NCBI GenBank assembly: GCA_036376135.1
Contig: DASVAW010000165.1
Location: forward strand, 1-42,900
DNA: 42,900 nt
Direction: 5' to 3'
From: Candidatus Polarisedimenticolaceae bacterium
GTDB taxonomy: Bacteria; Acidobacteriota; Polarisedimenticolia; Polarisedimenticolales; DASRJG01
Below the pieces are notes generated by a model that was not told the DNA's origin, made no database searches, and worked only from the letters and a program-made list of their open reading frames with translations. Positions 1 through 8,151 of this stretch are shown here, one piece after another. Numbering within the stretch: position 1 is the stretch's first letter; the number at the start of each line of letters is the position of its first letter. A program made the translations under genes and the position numbers.

Positions 1-2
1 CA

Positions 3-62
3 CGGCGATACGTCGTGAGGGCCGCCCTTCAAGCCGAACCCGCGGACTCGGCGCTCCCCTAG
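3..62 (+). CDS. C-terminal end of an upstream gene (partial)
   Basis: Frame 3 is open from the window edge to a TAG at 60-62. It reads as a basic then Ala/Pro-rich tail ending in DSALP. A spaced Shine-Dalgarno and the next gene's GTG follow 24 bases later, so this may be the end of the gene preceding the receiver protein in one transcription unit. Only about 20 codons are visible and no family can be assigned; it could be a chance open frame. Confidence 0.35.
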   Translation, partial: RRYVVRAALQAEPADSALP

Positions 63-86
63 ACGCGCATCGGAAAGGAGATCCCG

Positions 87-521
87 GTGACTTTCGGCGT
101 TGTCGCGAGCGAAGAGCCCCTCGTGGCGGAGTTGATCGCGCTGGCGTTCGAGTCGGCGGGACACGTCGGCCTCGTCTTCGAGGATCTCAGGCACGCCACT
201 CGAGTGCTCCAGGAGCTCCACGTCGACTTGATCGTCCTGGACATGGATCCACCCGACGGGAGCGGACTCGAGTGGCTGGAGACCATGGCCACGGAGTGGC
301 CCGATCTCTCCTCGCGAACGCTGCTGCTCTCGCGAACCTCGCTGTCGCCCGAGGAGGCGGCCCGCGTCGGGAAGCTCCGAGTCGAAGTCGTCCACACGCC
401 GTTCTCCCTCGTCGCCGTCGAACGCGTCGTGACGGGGCAGCTGCAGAAAGCCGGATTCGAGCCGTACGCGCCGGAGAGCCTCGGATGGAAACGGGATCCC
501 CGCGCCGAATTCGTGAACTAG
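87..521 (+). CDS. Atypical response-regulator receiver-domain protein
   Basis: A 144-residue single-domain protein. The N-terminal strand is followed by an acidic SEE triad at residues 8-10, where receivers usually have their Asp/Glu pair. The probable phosphoacceptor is D52 in LIVLDMDPPDG, and a Ser/Thr switch position follows in LLLSRTS. The invariant Lys that normally precedes Pro-Phe is Thr here (HTPF), so phosphorylation chemistry or output may differ from CheY-type receivers. No output domain is present, which suggests a protein-interaction role. The GTG start at 87 is chosen because AAAGGAG lies at about 73-79 with good spacing. A linked kinase is not visible in the window, though the preceding truncated gene could be one. 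The fold is confident; the function is not. Confidence 0.75.
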   Translation: MTFGVVASEEPLVAELIALAFESAGHVGLVFEDLRHATRVLQELHVDLIVLDMDPPDGSGLEWLETMATEWPDLSSRTLLLSRTSLSPEEAARVGKLRVEVVHTPFSLVAVERVVTGQLQKAGFEPYAPESLGWKRDPRAEFVN

Positions 522-721
522 AGGGCCGCCGGTCCGGCGACGCTCGCGCCCGAGGAGGCGCTCGATCATGCACGGCACCAGGCGCCGGAGCTCCACGCGG
601 ACGGCGCGCGGTGCCGGAGTCGGGGTCGCGTTTTGCTTCTGAACGAAGACGGCGTCCCCGGGGCGTGTACGATTCGAACATGGACCGAATGGGCGCAGAA
701 ATACGGAAGGTCGGACGCCCG

Positions 722-1945
722 ATGCGATGGGCCGCGCTCGCGATCGCGCTCGGCGCGCTTGCCGGCCACGGATGGGCGGCGACCGACTCCTCCTGCGCGC
801 GCTGGGAGCTCGAGGGCCTCGCGCCGGGAATGAGCGCCGAGGAGGTCCTCGCGAAGCGACCCGCCGCGGGGATGCGTTCGCTCCTGCGCGAACCCGGTGG
901 CGTCGAGACATCGGGCGTGCATTACCCCGGCCCTCCGCTCGACCTGTACGTGGAGTTCGACGGTCGTATCGACCGGCGGCCGCCGCCCCGCGCGGTGCGG
1001 GTTCGCGTTGCGATGCCGCCTTCCCCCACGGCTGCACGCGAGATCCTCGAACGATTCGGCCCGCCCCGAGTGGGAGCCGTCGAACTCGAGAACGGTCTCC
1101 ACGAAGGCACCGCGGTGTGGGTCGACGACCGCTGCGGCGTCGTCCTCACCGCCCAGGTCCCGCCCGCCGACTGGTGGCTGCCGCGGGTCGGGCTGGTCCT
1201 CGAGCTGCAGCCTCTCGGCTTCGTCCGAAGCGGCATCGCAATCGCGAATGCGGGGTTGAAGCGGACCCTGGAGCAGGTCGGCGCGACCGCGGAGCCCACC
1301 GCGACCCCGCCCGTGGTGGACGAGGTCGTCGAGGAACCCCCCGCGACACCGCCCGTCGTCGAGGAGATCGTCGAGGAACCCCCCGTGACACCGCCCGTCG
1401 TCGACGAGATCGTCGAGGAACCGCCCGCGACACCGCCCGTCGTCGACGAGGTCGTCGAGGAACCCCCCGCGACCCAGCCCGTCGTCGACGAGGTCGTCGA
1501 GAAGCCCCCCGTCTCCGAGCCGCCGGCCAAACCTGCGACGATCGCCACCTGGCGCCCCGCGATCAAGGCTCCCGCCGCCGCCCCGCCGAACCCTGCGCCG
1601 CCCGCGACCATCGCCACCTGGAAACCCGGCGCGGCGGCCGCGCCGTCGCGGGACAACGGGAACGCCAAGCCACCCACGGATCGCCCCGCGGAACGGATCG
1701 CGTTCGTTCCGGCGGTGGTTCCGCCGACTGCGAAGTGGCTGGGGTTGAAGGGGGAGGTGACCCTGAAGGTGCTCGTGAAGGTGGACGGCTCCGTGGCCAA
1801 TCCTCGAGTGGTGGTCGCGCGGCCGGCGGGTCGGGGATTCGAGGAAGCCGCAGTGGATGCGGCGCGACAATGGCGTTATGCGCCCGCCGTCGTCGGGGGA
1901 AGGCCGGTCGATTCGGAGCTCGTGATTCGCATCGACTTCGAATGA
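722..1945 (+). CDS. TonB C-terminal domain protein with proline-rich tandem repeats
   Basis: From the ATG at 722 this encodes 407 residues; in-frame ATGs at 680 and 689 are alternatives. I prefer 722 because it starts directly on a signal sequence (MRWAALAIALGALAGHGWA) and GGAAGG precedes it by about 11 bases. Residues about 20-190 form an unrecognised extracytoplasmic domain. It is followed by five 14-residue repeats of the type TPPVVDEVVEEPPA (1301-1510) and two PATIATW(R/K)P motifs. The last 85 or so residues are a TonB_C domain (GEVTLKVLVKVDGSV, then AAVDAARQWRYAPA), as used to contact outer-membrane receptors or in periplasmic TonB-like proteins. Classical TonB is held by an N-terminal membrane anchor; here that segment looks cleavable, so the protein may be periplasmic. 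No exb genes are adjacent. Confidence 0.8.
   Translation: MRWAALAIALGALAGHGWAATDSSCARWELEGLAPGMSAEEVLAKRPAAGMRSLLREPGGVETSGVHYPGPPLDLYVEFDGRIDRRPPPRAVRVRVAMPPSPTAAREILERFGPPRVGAVELENGLHEGTAVWVDDRCGVVLTAQVPPADWWLPRVGLVLELQPLGFVRSGIAIANAGLKRTLEQVGATAEPTATPPVVDEVVEEPPATPPVVEEIVEEPPVTPPVVDEIVEEPPATPPVVDEVVEEPPATQPVVDEVVEKPPVSEPPAKPATIATWRPAIKAPAAAPPNPAPPATIATWKPGAAAAPSRDNGNAKPPTDRPAERIAFVPAVVPPTAKWLGLKGEVTLKVLVKVDGSVANPRVVVARPAGRGFEEAAVDAARQWRYAPAVVGGRPVDSELVIRIDFE
1301..1510 (+). repeat. Five tandem 42-bp repeats inside the TonB-C gene
   Basis: Five in-frame copies of a 42-bp unit encode (A/V)T(P/Q)PVVDE(V/I)VEEPP-like 14-mers, the last ending EKPP. Each carries alternating Pro-Pro turns and an acidic Val-rich core, forming a rigid linker between the N-terminal domain and the TonB_C domain. 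The near identity of the units suggests recent expansion by slippage or unequal exchange. Confidence 0.9.
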
Positions 1946-1983
1946 GAGCGGGCGCCCCTTCCCTTCGGAAGGGAGGCCCGCTC
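1946..1983. terminator. Bidirectional hairpin between convergent genes
   Basis: An outer 8-bp stem (GAGCGGGC at 1946-1953 with GCCCGCTC at 1976-1983) encloses an inner stem CTTCCCTT/AAGGGAGG with a CGG loop. It starts one base after the TonB-C stop and ends five bases before the metalloprotease stop. There is no U tract, so intrinsic termination is likely but not certain; it may instead protect 3' ends. Confidence 0.65.
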
Positions 1984-1988
1984 CCGCG

Positions 1989-3497
1989 TCATCGATGGGT
2001 GGTGGTATCGGTGACGCGAAGGGTCCCGATCATGTGGTTGAAGGTCGACTTGAGCTCGGCGTAGTCCTGCCCGGGGGCGATGAACAGCGCGTACACGACG
2101 TGATCGTCGGCCAACTCGCGGGTGAACACCGTCACCCGCTCCTCTTCGCCCGTCACCGCGGAGCGTCCGGACAACACGAGCGAGATGGCGGAGGCGCCGT
2201 CGATCGTGTCGATGCGCTCGGAGTCGGGGACCGGCGTCAGCGAGGGATTGGTGCGGAGAATCTGACCGACGAGGTCGCGAGTCGCCTCGGCGAGGTTCGT
2301 TCGACTTACGTTCCGCGCGCCGACGGCTCCCTGGAACGAGAACCGATCGACGGCCGGATCGGGGTCGTTCAGGAACGGCTGGTAGTGATTGATGACGACG
2401 CCGTAGATCAGGTCCTTCTCGGCGCCGCCCGCGTCCACGAACCCGCCCTCGGGCGCGATCGTCACGCCGAAACCGTCGGCCGCCTGGCTGGGGGTCCAGT
2501 TCGACGGGTATTCGATCTGGTAGGAACCGTTGCGATGCGCGAACGTCCGATAGGACGTCGCGGGCACCTCGATGCGGAGGTCGCCGTACCGCGTATTCGA
2601 TACCGCGCGCGGCGACGGGGTGGCGGGCTTGTTCGTGGCGATTTGCTGCATCGACTTCGCGGCCGGCATCCCAGCCAGCGTCGTCTGGGTCCTGCGGAGG
2701 TTCCCCACCGGCGCGGTCTCGCGCACGGTCAGCAGCTTCATCTCGTTCCGGATGCGGTTCGCGCGTCCTTCGGGAGCCGGATGGCTGCTGAAGAACTGCT
2801 CCACCTTGCTCGGTTCGCGCGCCTGCTTGGAGTTGAGCAGCTCGAAGAAGTCGACCATGTCCTGCGGGTCGTAGCCGGCCCGGGCCATCGCCTGTGCTCC
2901 CACGACGTCCGCCTGTTCCTCGTCGGTGCGGCTGAACTTCAGGAACAGGGCGTTGAGCCCGAAGCCGCCGACCGCGCCGATCACCTTGTTGGGTGCCTTG
3001 TCGTCTTTGGTGAGGAGCCCGCCGAGGAGGCCAAGGCCCGCCTGCCCCATGTAGGCCTTCGACGCCTGGTTGGTGCCGTGCCGAAGGGCCACGTGGGCCA
3101 TCTCGTGGGCCATGACGCCGGCGAGTTGGCCTTCGTTCTTCGCGGCGTCGATGAGCCCGCGATTCAGGTACATGTACCCGCCGGGCAGGGCGAACGCGTT
3201 GATGTCCGAGGCGTTCACGATCTTGAACTGGTAGGGGAACTTCGTTCCGGGCATGGCCGCCGCGAGGCGCTGCCCCACGGCGTTGATGTAGGCGTCTGCC
3301 TTACGGTCGTGGAGGATGGGCAATTGGCTTTCGACCTCGGTCGCGGACTGACGACCGATCTCGAGGTCCTGTTCCGTCGAGAAGAGGTTGAAGCCGGGCT
3401 TGATCTTCGTCTGCGCCGCGGCGCCGCTCGCGACCAGAGCCGACAGCGTCACGAGGATACCGAGGTTCAGGATCCGTCGAAGGGGTTCGATTCTCAT
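1989..3497 (-). CDS. Secreted M48-family zinc metalloprotease
   Basis: 502 residues with a signal peptide (MRIEPLRR then a hydrophobic stretch to about residue 28). The catalytic HEMAH motif is at residues 131-135, and a downstream EEQADVVG segment supplies the third zinc ligand region, as in BepA/LoiP-type periplasmic M48 enzymes. Such enzymes degrade or mature misfolded outer-membrane proteins. The C-terminal half (from about residue 320) is an additional non-catalytic domain resembling PsbP/DUF1795-like folds (YQIEYPSNW). The ATG at 3497 is chosen because GGAGAC lies about 9 bases upstream and it opens the signal peptide; the frame stays open further upstream without such features. It is divergent from the small membrane protein at 3661. 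Confidence 0.9.
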   Translation of the reverse strand: MRIEPLRRILNLGILVTLSALVASGAAAQTKIKPGFNLFSTEQDLEIGRQSATEVESQLPILHDRKADAYINAVGQRLAAAMPGTKFPYQFKIVNASDINAFALPGGYMYLNRGLIDAAKNEGQLAGVMAHEMAHVALRHGTNQASKAYMGQAGLGLLGGLLTKDDKAPNKVIGAVGGFGLNALFLKFSRTDEEQADVVGAQAMARAGYDPQDMVDFFELLNSKQAREPSKVEQFFSSHPAPEGRANRIRNEMKLLTVRETAPVGNLRRTQTTLAGMPAAKSMQQIATNKPATPSPRAVSNTRYGDLRIEVPATSYRTFAHRNGSYQIEYPSNWTPSQAADGFGVTIAPEGGFVDAGGAEKDLIYGVVINHYQPFLNDPDPAVDRFSFQGAVGARNVSRTNLAEATRDLVGQILRTNPSLTPVPDSERIDTIDGASAISLVLSGRSAVTGEEERVTVFTRELADDHVVYALFIAPGQDYAELKSTFNHMIGTLRVTDTTTHR

Positions 3498-3520
3498 GTT
3501 CTGGGTCTCCTTGGATACAC

Positions 3521-3604
3521 GACCCCATCGTGTGCGGCGGAGACCGGGGAACCCATGGGGTGATGACCCCAACCGGCGGAGGGCGGTAGGGTTAGACCCC
3601 ATCG
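3521..3604. promoter_or_regulatory. Repeated GACCCCA elements in a divergent promoter region
   Basis: GACCCCATCG occurs at 3521-3530 and again at 3595-3604. A third GACCCCA starts at 3565, and an inverted copy faces it, giving the palindrome GGGGT-GATG-ACCCC at 3557-3570. The 163-base gap separates the M48 protease (minus) from the small membrane protein (plus). The arrangement looks like operator sites for an unknown regulator of both genes; no -35/-10 pair is convincing. Confidence 0.4.
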
Positions 3605-3660
3605 AGTTTCCCGGCGCCGCCACCTACCCTGCGAGTTGAACCTCACAGGAGAGAAGGCCC

Positions 3661-3900
3661 ATGAACCTGAAATCCGTGCTCGCGACCCTCCTCATCGTGC
3701 TCGGCGTCGTGGCCTTCGCGTACGAAGGCTTCAGCTACACGACCCGCGGCGAGGGCATGCAGCTGGGCCCCATTCACATGACGACCGAACGGTCGCACCG
3801 CGTCCCGCTGTCGCCGCTCGTGGGCGGACTCGCCCTCGCGGGCGGCATCGTCTTGTTGGTCTCCGACGGGAAACGACTCGGCGGACCGGCGACGTCATGA
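3661..3900 (+). CDS. Small two-TM membrane protein (DUF3185-like)
   Basis: 79 residues with two hydrophobic segments (about residues 4-22 and 51-68) separated by a polar loop containing YTTRGEG and LGPIHMT. Small proteins of this layout, with a conserved YTTR...LGPI loop, are common in Acidobacteriota and Proteobacteria and have no known function. AGGAGA lies at about 3648-3653. The lipoprotein gene follows after 40 bases in the same direction, so the two probably form an envelope operon. Confidence 0.75.
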   Translation: MNLKSVLATLLIVLGVVAFAYEGFSYTTRGEGMQLGPIHMTTERSHRVPLSPLVGGLALAGGIVLLVSDGKRLGGPATS

Positions 3901-3940
3901 CGACCTGCAACCTGCTCGATCCAGCTTCGAAGGAGAAGCC

Positions 3941-4642
3941 ATGAACGCCCCCAGATCCGCTCTTCACGCCGCTGCGCCCCTCGGCGCGGCCTTCCTCGCC
4001 GTGACGCTGTTCGGCTGCATCCAGCAGCCCCCTCCCCCCTCCTCCTCCGCGATCGACGTCCCGCAGAAGACTTCCGGCGCCTCGTCGAGCTTCCGCGCGG
4101 CGGAGCCCAGGGCCGCTCGCGTCACCGTTCCCCAGGGTACGGAAGTCCACATGACCCTGGCCTCGTCGGTCGGCTCCGCCACGAGCTCCGTGGGCGATAC
4201 GGTCACCGGCACGACGACCTCGGCGATCGTCATCGGCGATCAGGTCGCGATCCCGGTCGGAAGCACGATTCACGGTCGCGTCACCGGCGTCGATCCGGCG
4301 ACGAAGGGTCTCGACGTCTCCGAGAAGGGCGGCGCGATCGCGTTGGCGTTCACCAAGCTCACGACCCCGGCGGGCGACTCCTCGTCCATGTCGGGCTCGC
4401 TGACGAGCATCGCCAAGTCGGGCGGCAAGACGGGCGGCATCATCGGCGGCAGCGCGGCCGGCGGTGCGCTCCTCGGCAAGATCCTCGGCGGCAGCACCAA
4501 GGACGCCGCCATCGGCGCCGTCATCGGCACCGGAATCGGCACCGGCATCGCCGCCGGTACGAAGGGCAAGGAAGTCGTGATCCCCGCCGGGACCGACCTC
4601 GCCCTGACCCTCGACCAGCCCCTGATCCTCGCGCGGCGCTAA
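3941..4642 (+). CDS. Glycine-zipper lipoprotein
   Basis: 233 residues. The N-terminal hydrophobic segment ends in the lipobox LFGC, with the lipidated Cys at 26, followed by a Pro/Ser-rich linker. The middle part is beta-rich (VTVPQGTEVHMTL, then VGDTVTGTTTSAIV), resembling secreted domains that set a property with a lower-bound value. Residues about 160-210 form a long Gly-zipper (GGIIGGSAAGGALLG and IGTGIGTGIAAGT), which is likely to insert in or pack against membrane. GAAGGAGAAG precedes the ATG. It is most likely an outer-membrane-associated lipoprotein; its exact role is unknown. It is followed by a strong terminator. Confidence 0.8.
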   Translation: MNAPRSALHAAAPLGAAFLAVTLFGCIQQPPPPSSSAIDVPQKTSGASSSFRAAEPRAARVTVPQGTEVHMTLASSVGSATSSVGDTVTGTTTSAIVIGDQVAIPVGSTIHGRVTGVDPATKGLDVSEKGGAIALAFTKLTTPAGDSSSMSGSLTSIAKSGGKTGGIIGGSAAGGALLGKILGGSTKDAAIGAVIGTGIGTGIAAGTKGKEVVIPAGTDLALTLDQPLILARR

Positions 4643-4651
4643 AACGCCGCC

Positions 4652-4705
4652 GCCGTTCGGCGAAGGGAACATCCCCCCTCAACCCCTTCGCCGGACGGCT
4701 TTTTC
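4652..4705. terminator. Strong Rho-independent terminator
   Basis: A 16-bp stem (4652-4667 with 4684-4699, one G-U pair) has a 16-base loop and is followed by TTTTT on the plus strand. On the minus strand the same hairpin is soon followed by TTTT, so it can also stop transcripts from the gene ending at 4795. Confidence 0.9.
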
Positions 4706-4794
4706 GGGGCTTCACGGACAATCCTGCCCGCGAGTGCCGTCGGCGCGGGGGGGGGAAGGGGCCCCGCGCAGAGCGAGACCCCCTCCCCGGCGCG

Positions 4795-5250
4795 CTACTT
4801 GATCAGCGTGACGTGCCCCTTGAGCTCGTGCCCTTTCCCGCGGGCGACGACGCGGACGGAGCCGTCCGCCGCGAGGTCGGCGGGCGCCGCCGCTCTCGCG
4901 GCGCCGGGCGGGTTCTCCAGCGTGACTTGGAACCGCACCGGCTTGTGCATGCGCTTTCCGGTCGCCATGCCGCTCGCCGCGTCGCGCGGCGCGACCACCT
5001 GGCTGGCGGCCAGCGGCGTCGCGTTCTCCACCGCGCGCACGGTGCACTCCCCTTGCGGGGCGTCGCGGAAAACGAACCTCCCGTCGGCGTCCGGGACCGC
5101 CTGCTGCGTGACCCCGCCGCAGTCCAGCACGACGACGCACCCGCCGGTGCCCGTGCCGGCGCTCACCGCGGGGCTCGCCGCCTGCGCGCCGTTCGCGAGC
5201 AGCGCCTGCGCGAGGATCATGGACACGATTCCGAAGGAATTCCCCATCAT
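4795..5250 (-). CDS. Small secreted protein with a carboxypeptidase-regulatory-like segment
   Basis: 151 residues with a signal peptide ending NGAQA. The central part (PDADGRFVFRDAPQGECTVRA) has the DGRF-F...P-G-Y/C-x-V pattern of carboxypeptidase-regulatory-like or transthyretin-like beta-sandwich domains. The C-terminal part (VRFQVTLENP, then KGHELKGHVTLIK) looks like beta strands. GGAGAG at about 5255-5260 supports a start at 5250, or the second ATG at 5247. It is likely periplasmic or surface-exposed; no enzymatic motif is visible. Confidence 0.65.
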   Translation of the reverse strand: MMGNSFGIVSMILAQALLANGAQAASPAVSAGTGTGGCVVVLDCGGVTQQAVPDADGRFVFRDAPQGECTVRAVENATPLAASQVVAPRDAASGMATGKRMHKPVRFQVTLENPPGAARAAAPADLAADGSVRVVARGKGHELKGHVTLIK

Positions 5251-5384
5251 CCGTCTCTCCTCGATCGAGTCGGTGCGACTCGTTTCAGGGGTGGACTTGC
5301 GCCGAACGCGGCGAGTCCGGTCGGGAGAAAACGTATGGACCGGGACGCCCAAGTCAACCCGGCGGGAGGCGCCCCCGGGCCGGC

Positions 5385-5954
5385 TCAGTCGAGGAGCTTC
5401 TCGAGGTCCTCGAGGACCCGCCGCTCCTCGGCGGAGATCTTCGAGGTGATCCCCAGAAACCCGCCGGCGGATTCCGCGACCTCGCGGGTGGAGCGGAGCA
5501 CGTTGCTGCGCATCTGCCAGCTCTCGTCGGCGGTGAAGCGACCCCACAGCCGCCCCACGTAGGCCTTCCAGATCGCGAGCAGCTTCGGATCCGGCCTGCG
5601 GGCGAGGGCGTTCGCGAGCAGTCGCCGCGCGATCCGGTCCGCCGCGACGCCGCGCTCCTGCGCCGCCTTCAGGATCGCCTCGCGCTCCCGATCCTCCAGC
5701 TTGCCGTCCGCCCAGGCGACGACGACGAGGGGGATGAGCGCCACCGCCAGGGCCGTCTCGGGAGTGATGCCCAGGGCGACGAGGCGATCGAGGAACTTCT
5801 CGTCCCGGATCTTCACGACCTCGCGCAGCATCGCCCGGCGCTCGCCCTCGTCGGTCTTGCGCCGCAACTCGTCGAGCAGGTCCGCGTTCTCGCCGGTGAA
5901 GAAGGCGGCCTCGAGTGAGGCCGCGTCGTGCCGGAGATCGGTCCCGTGCGACAT
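5385..5954 (-). CDS. TerB-like helical protein, function unknown
   Basis: 189 residues, soluble and mostly helical. Residues about 60-115 (ALAVALIPLVVVAWADGKLEDREREAIL) match the TerB-like helical signature of a hydrophobic helix, then WADG-(x)-R-E. The C-terminal helix ends KISAEERRVLEDLEKLLD. Members of this superfamily are often tied to stress or membrane-associated processes, but nothing here assigns a role. The Shine-Dalgarno (GGGGG just before the ATG) is weak. It lies downstream of the antiporter on the same strand, separated by a hairpin. Confidence 0.7.
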   Translation of the reverse strand: MSHGTDLRHDAASLEAAFFTGENADLLDELRRKTDEGERRAMLREVVKIRDEKFLDRLVALGITPETALAVALIPLVVVAWADGKLEDREREAILKAAQERGVAADRIARRLLANALARRPDPKLLAIWKAYVGRLWGRFTADESWQMRSNVLRSTREVAESAGGFLGITSKISAEERRVLEDLEKLLD

Positions 5955-5972
5955 GAAACCCCCACGACGGCG

Positions 5973-5998
5973 AAGGCCCGGGCCGAAGCCCGGGCCTT
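5973..5998. terminator. Perfect 11-bp GC hairpin downstream of the antiporter
   Basis: AAGGCCCGGGC (5973-5983), a CGAA loop and GCCCGGGCCTT (5988-5998) form a perfect stem. It lies between the antiporter stop (6103) and the TerB-like start (5954) on the minus strand. There is no clear U tract. It probably separates the two transcription units. Confidence 0.6.
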
Positions 5999-6102
5999 CT
6001 GTTCGCGCCGGCGTTCACCGGCGTGTTGTCTGGTCCCCCCGTGGGGGGCCTTTGAGGACAACGAGAAGTTACTCCCCCGGCAGACGGAAGGCAACGTGGA
6101 CC

Positions 6103-8097
6103 TCAATCGCGGCTCTCGGCGATCCTCCGGGCGGCGTCGATCTGGCGGTCCTCGCCGATCACGGCGACGCGATCCCCGTCCTCGAAGACGGTGGACGACT
6201 TCGGGTTCGGGACGAGCGTCCCGCGCCGGATCAGGGCCACCACCGACGCGCCGGTGCGCGAGCGCACATCGGCCTCGGCCAGCGTCTTGCCGATCAACGG
6301 GCTGCCCCGCGAGAGCCCCATCCACGTGATCTCGAGGCCCTTCGAGGCGCGGAGCAGCTCCTCGAGCGACCGGTGCTCGGCGTCCGAATCGATCCGCGCG
6401 TCGTAGTGATCCCTCCGGACGGATTCCGCGTACTCGTGGGACTGACGCAGGGGATAACCCAGGCTCAACAGCGTGTGGTGGACGAGCTCGAGGCCTCCCT
6501 CGAGCTCGGGGTGAATGACGTGATGCGCGCCGGCTTTCGCCAAGCGCCGAACGCCCTCTGCCGTCGCGGCACGGGCGATGATCCTCAGGTTCGGGTTGAT
6601 GTCCCTCGCCGAGGTCACGATCACGAGGGCCGCGCTGTCCTCCGGAACCGTGCTCACGAGCGCGCGCGCCCGCTCGAGCGCCACCTGCGTGACGACCTCC
6701 GAGTTGGCGGCATCGCCGTACAGCGCGGGGATGCCCCGCTCGTTGAGGACGGCGATGCGGTCGATGTCCGATTCGATGACGACGAACGGGACCCGGAGCG
6801 ACTGGAGCACGTCGACGAGGTGTTTCCCGACCCGCCCGAACCCGACGACCACGACGTGCTCCGTCAGCCGCTCCTCCGCGACCCCCGAGAGGGGCCGCAG
6901 CGATTCCTGCGGCTTCCAGTAACCCGGGACGCGGCGGAGAAGCGTCTCCAGGCGCGGACGGGCGCGGAACAGGAACGGGTTGACGGTGATGGAGAGCGCG
7001 GCGCCGGCGAGGAGGAGCGAGTACTGATCGAGATCGAGCAGGCCGAGCGACAACCCCGCCTGCCCCAGGATGAACGAGAACTCGCCGATCTGGCTCAGTC
7101 CCACCGCGACCACCAGGAACGTGCGCGCCGGCCTCGAGAAGAACAACCCCATCAGGATGACGATCAGGCCCTTGCCGACCACCACCAGAAGCGTCAGCAG
7201 CGCGACCTGGCCGAGGTGTGTCCACAGAAAGGCGGGGTTCACGAGCATGCCCACGGAGACGAAGAACAGCACCGAGAAGGCCTCGCGAAACGTGAAGATG
7301 TCGGCTCCCACCTGGTGGCTCAGCTTGGATTCGCTGATGACGGCCCCCGCGAGGAAGGCTCCGAGGGCCAACGACACCCCGAACAGCTCCGAAGCGGCCA
7401 TGGCGGTTCCGAGCGTGATCGCCAGCACGACCAGGACGAACAGCTCACGGGACCGCATGTGCGCGATGCGCTCGAGAAGCCACGGGATGATCCGCACGCC
7501 CGCCACGAGCATGATCCCGACGAACGCCGCCGCGGTCAGGAGCGTCCGGGTCAGATGAGCCCAGTCGATCCCGTCCTGCCCGCTGGCCATGGCCGGCATC
7601 AACAGGAGGATCAGGACGGAGAACAGGTCCTCCATGACGAGCCAGCCGACCGCAACCCGGCCGTGCGAGGTGTTCAGCAGGGAATGGTCCATCAACCCGC
7701 GCAGCAACACGACGGTGCTGGCCACGGAGATCGACAGCCCGAGCACGAGACCCGCGCTCCAGGACCATCCCCACGACCGCGTGAGGACCACGCCGGCCGC
7801 GGTGGCGAGCGCGGTCTGGACCAGCGCGCCGGGAATCGCGATGTCGCGGACCCGCCGGAGGTCGGAGAACGAGAAATGCAGCCCGACGCCGAACATGAGG
7901 AAGATGACGCCGAGTTCGGCCAGTTGCCGGATCGTCTCCAGGTCGCTGACGAACCCCGGCGTGAACGGCCCGATGGCGATCCCGGCCAGCAGGTAGCCGA
8001 CGATCGTCGGAAGCCCGAGTTTCCTTGCGGCGATCCCGCCGAGGAACGCCATCCCCAAGGCGACGGTGATGTTGATCAGCAGGGGGACATCGTGCAC
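6103..8097 (-). CDS. CPA2 monovalent cation:proton antiporter, YbaL/KefB type
   Basis: 664 residues. The N-terminal ~385 residues are a Na+/H+ exchanger-type membrane domain of about 12 helices. The segments GPFTPGFVSDL and LMFGVGLHFS, and a later LGAFLAGAVISES, closely resemble E. coli YbaL. A TrkA-N Rossmann domain follows (GFGRVG at 419-424, downstream acidic ES in VVIESD), then a TrkA-C domain near the C-terminus (SPLIGKTLAEADVRSRTG; VFEDGDRVAVIG). It probably moves K+ or Na+ out in exchange for protons across the inner membrane under nucleotide control. The start is GTG at 8097 with GAGGA about 9 bases upstream. It has no adjacent partner and stands as a single-gene unit. Confidence 0.93.
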   Translation of the reverse strand: MHDVPLLINITVALGMAFLGGIAARKLGLPTIVGYLLAGIAIGPFTPGFVSDLETIRQLAELGVIFLMFGVGLHFSFSDLRRVRDIAIPGALVQTALATAAGVVLTRSWGWSWSAGLVLGLSISVASTVVLLRGLMDHSLLNTSHGRVAVGWLVMEDLFSVLILLLMPAMASGQDGIDWAHLTRTLLTAAAFVGIMLVAGVRIIPWLLERIAHMRSRELFVLVVLAITLGTAMAASELFGVSLALGAFLAGAVISESKLSHQVGADIFTFREAFSVLFFVSVGMLVNPAFLWTHLGQVALLTLLVVVGKGLIVILMGLFFSRPARTFLVVAVGLSQIGEFSFILGQAGLSLGLLDLDQYSLLLAGAALSITVNPFLFRARPRLETLLRRVPGYWKPQESLRPLSGVAEERLTEHVVVVGFGRVGKHLVDVLQSLRVPFVVIESDIDRIAVLNERGIPALYGDAANSEVVTQVALERARALVSTVPEDSAALVIVTSARDINPNLRIIARAATAEGVRRLAKAGAHHVIHPELEGGLELVHHTLLSLGYPLRQSHEYAESVRRDHYDARIDSDAEHRSLEELLRASKGLEITWMGLSRGSPLIGKTLAEADVRSRTGASVVALIRRGTLVPNPKSSTVFEDGDRVAVIGEDRQIDAARRIAESRD

Positions 8098-8151
8098 GGC
8101 GTCGTTCCTCGAGAGGCTTCAGCCTCGAACCGTCGAGTTGCGAGCCGGAAA

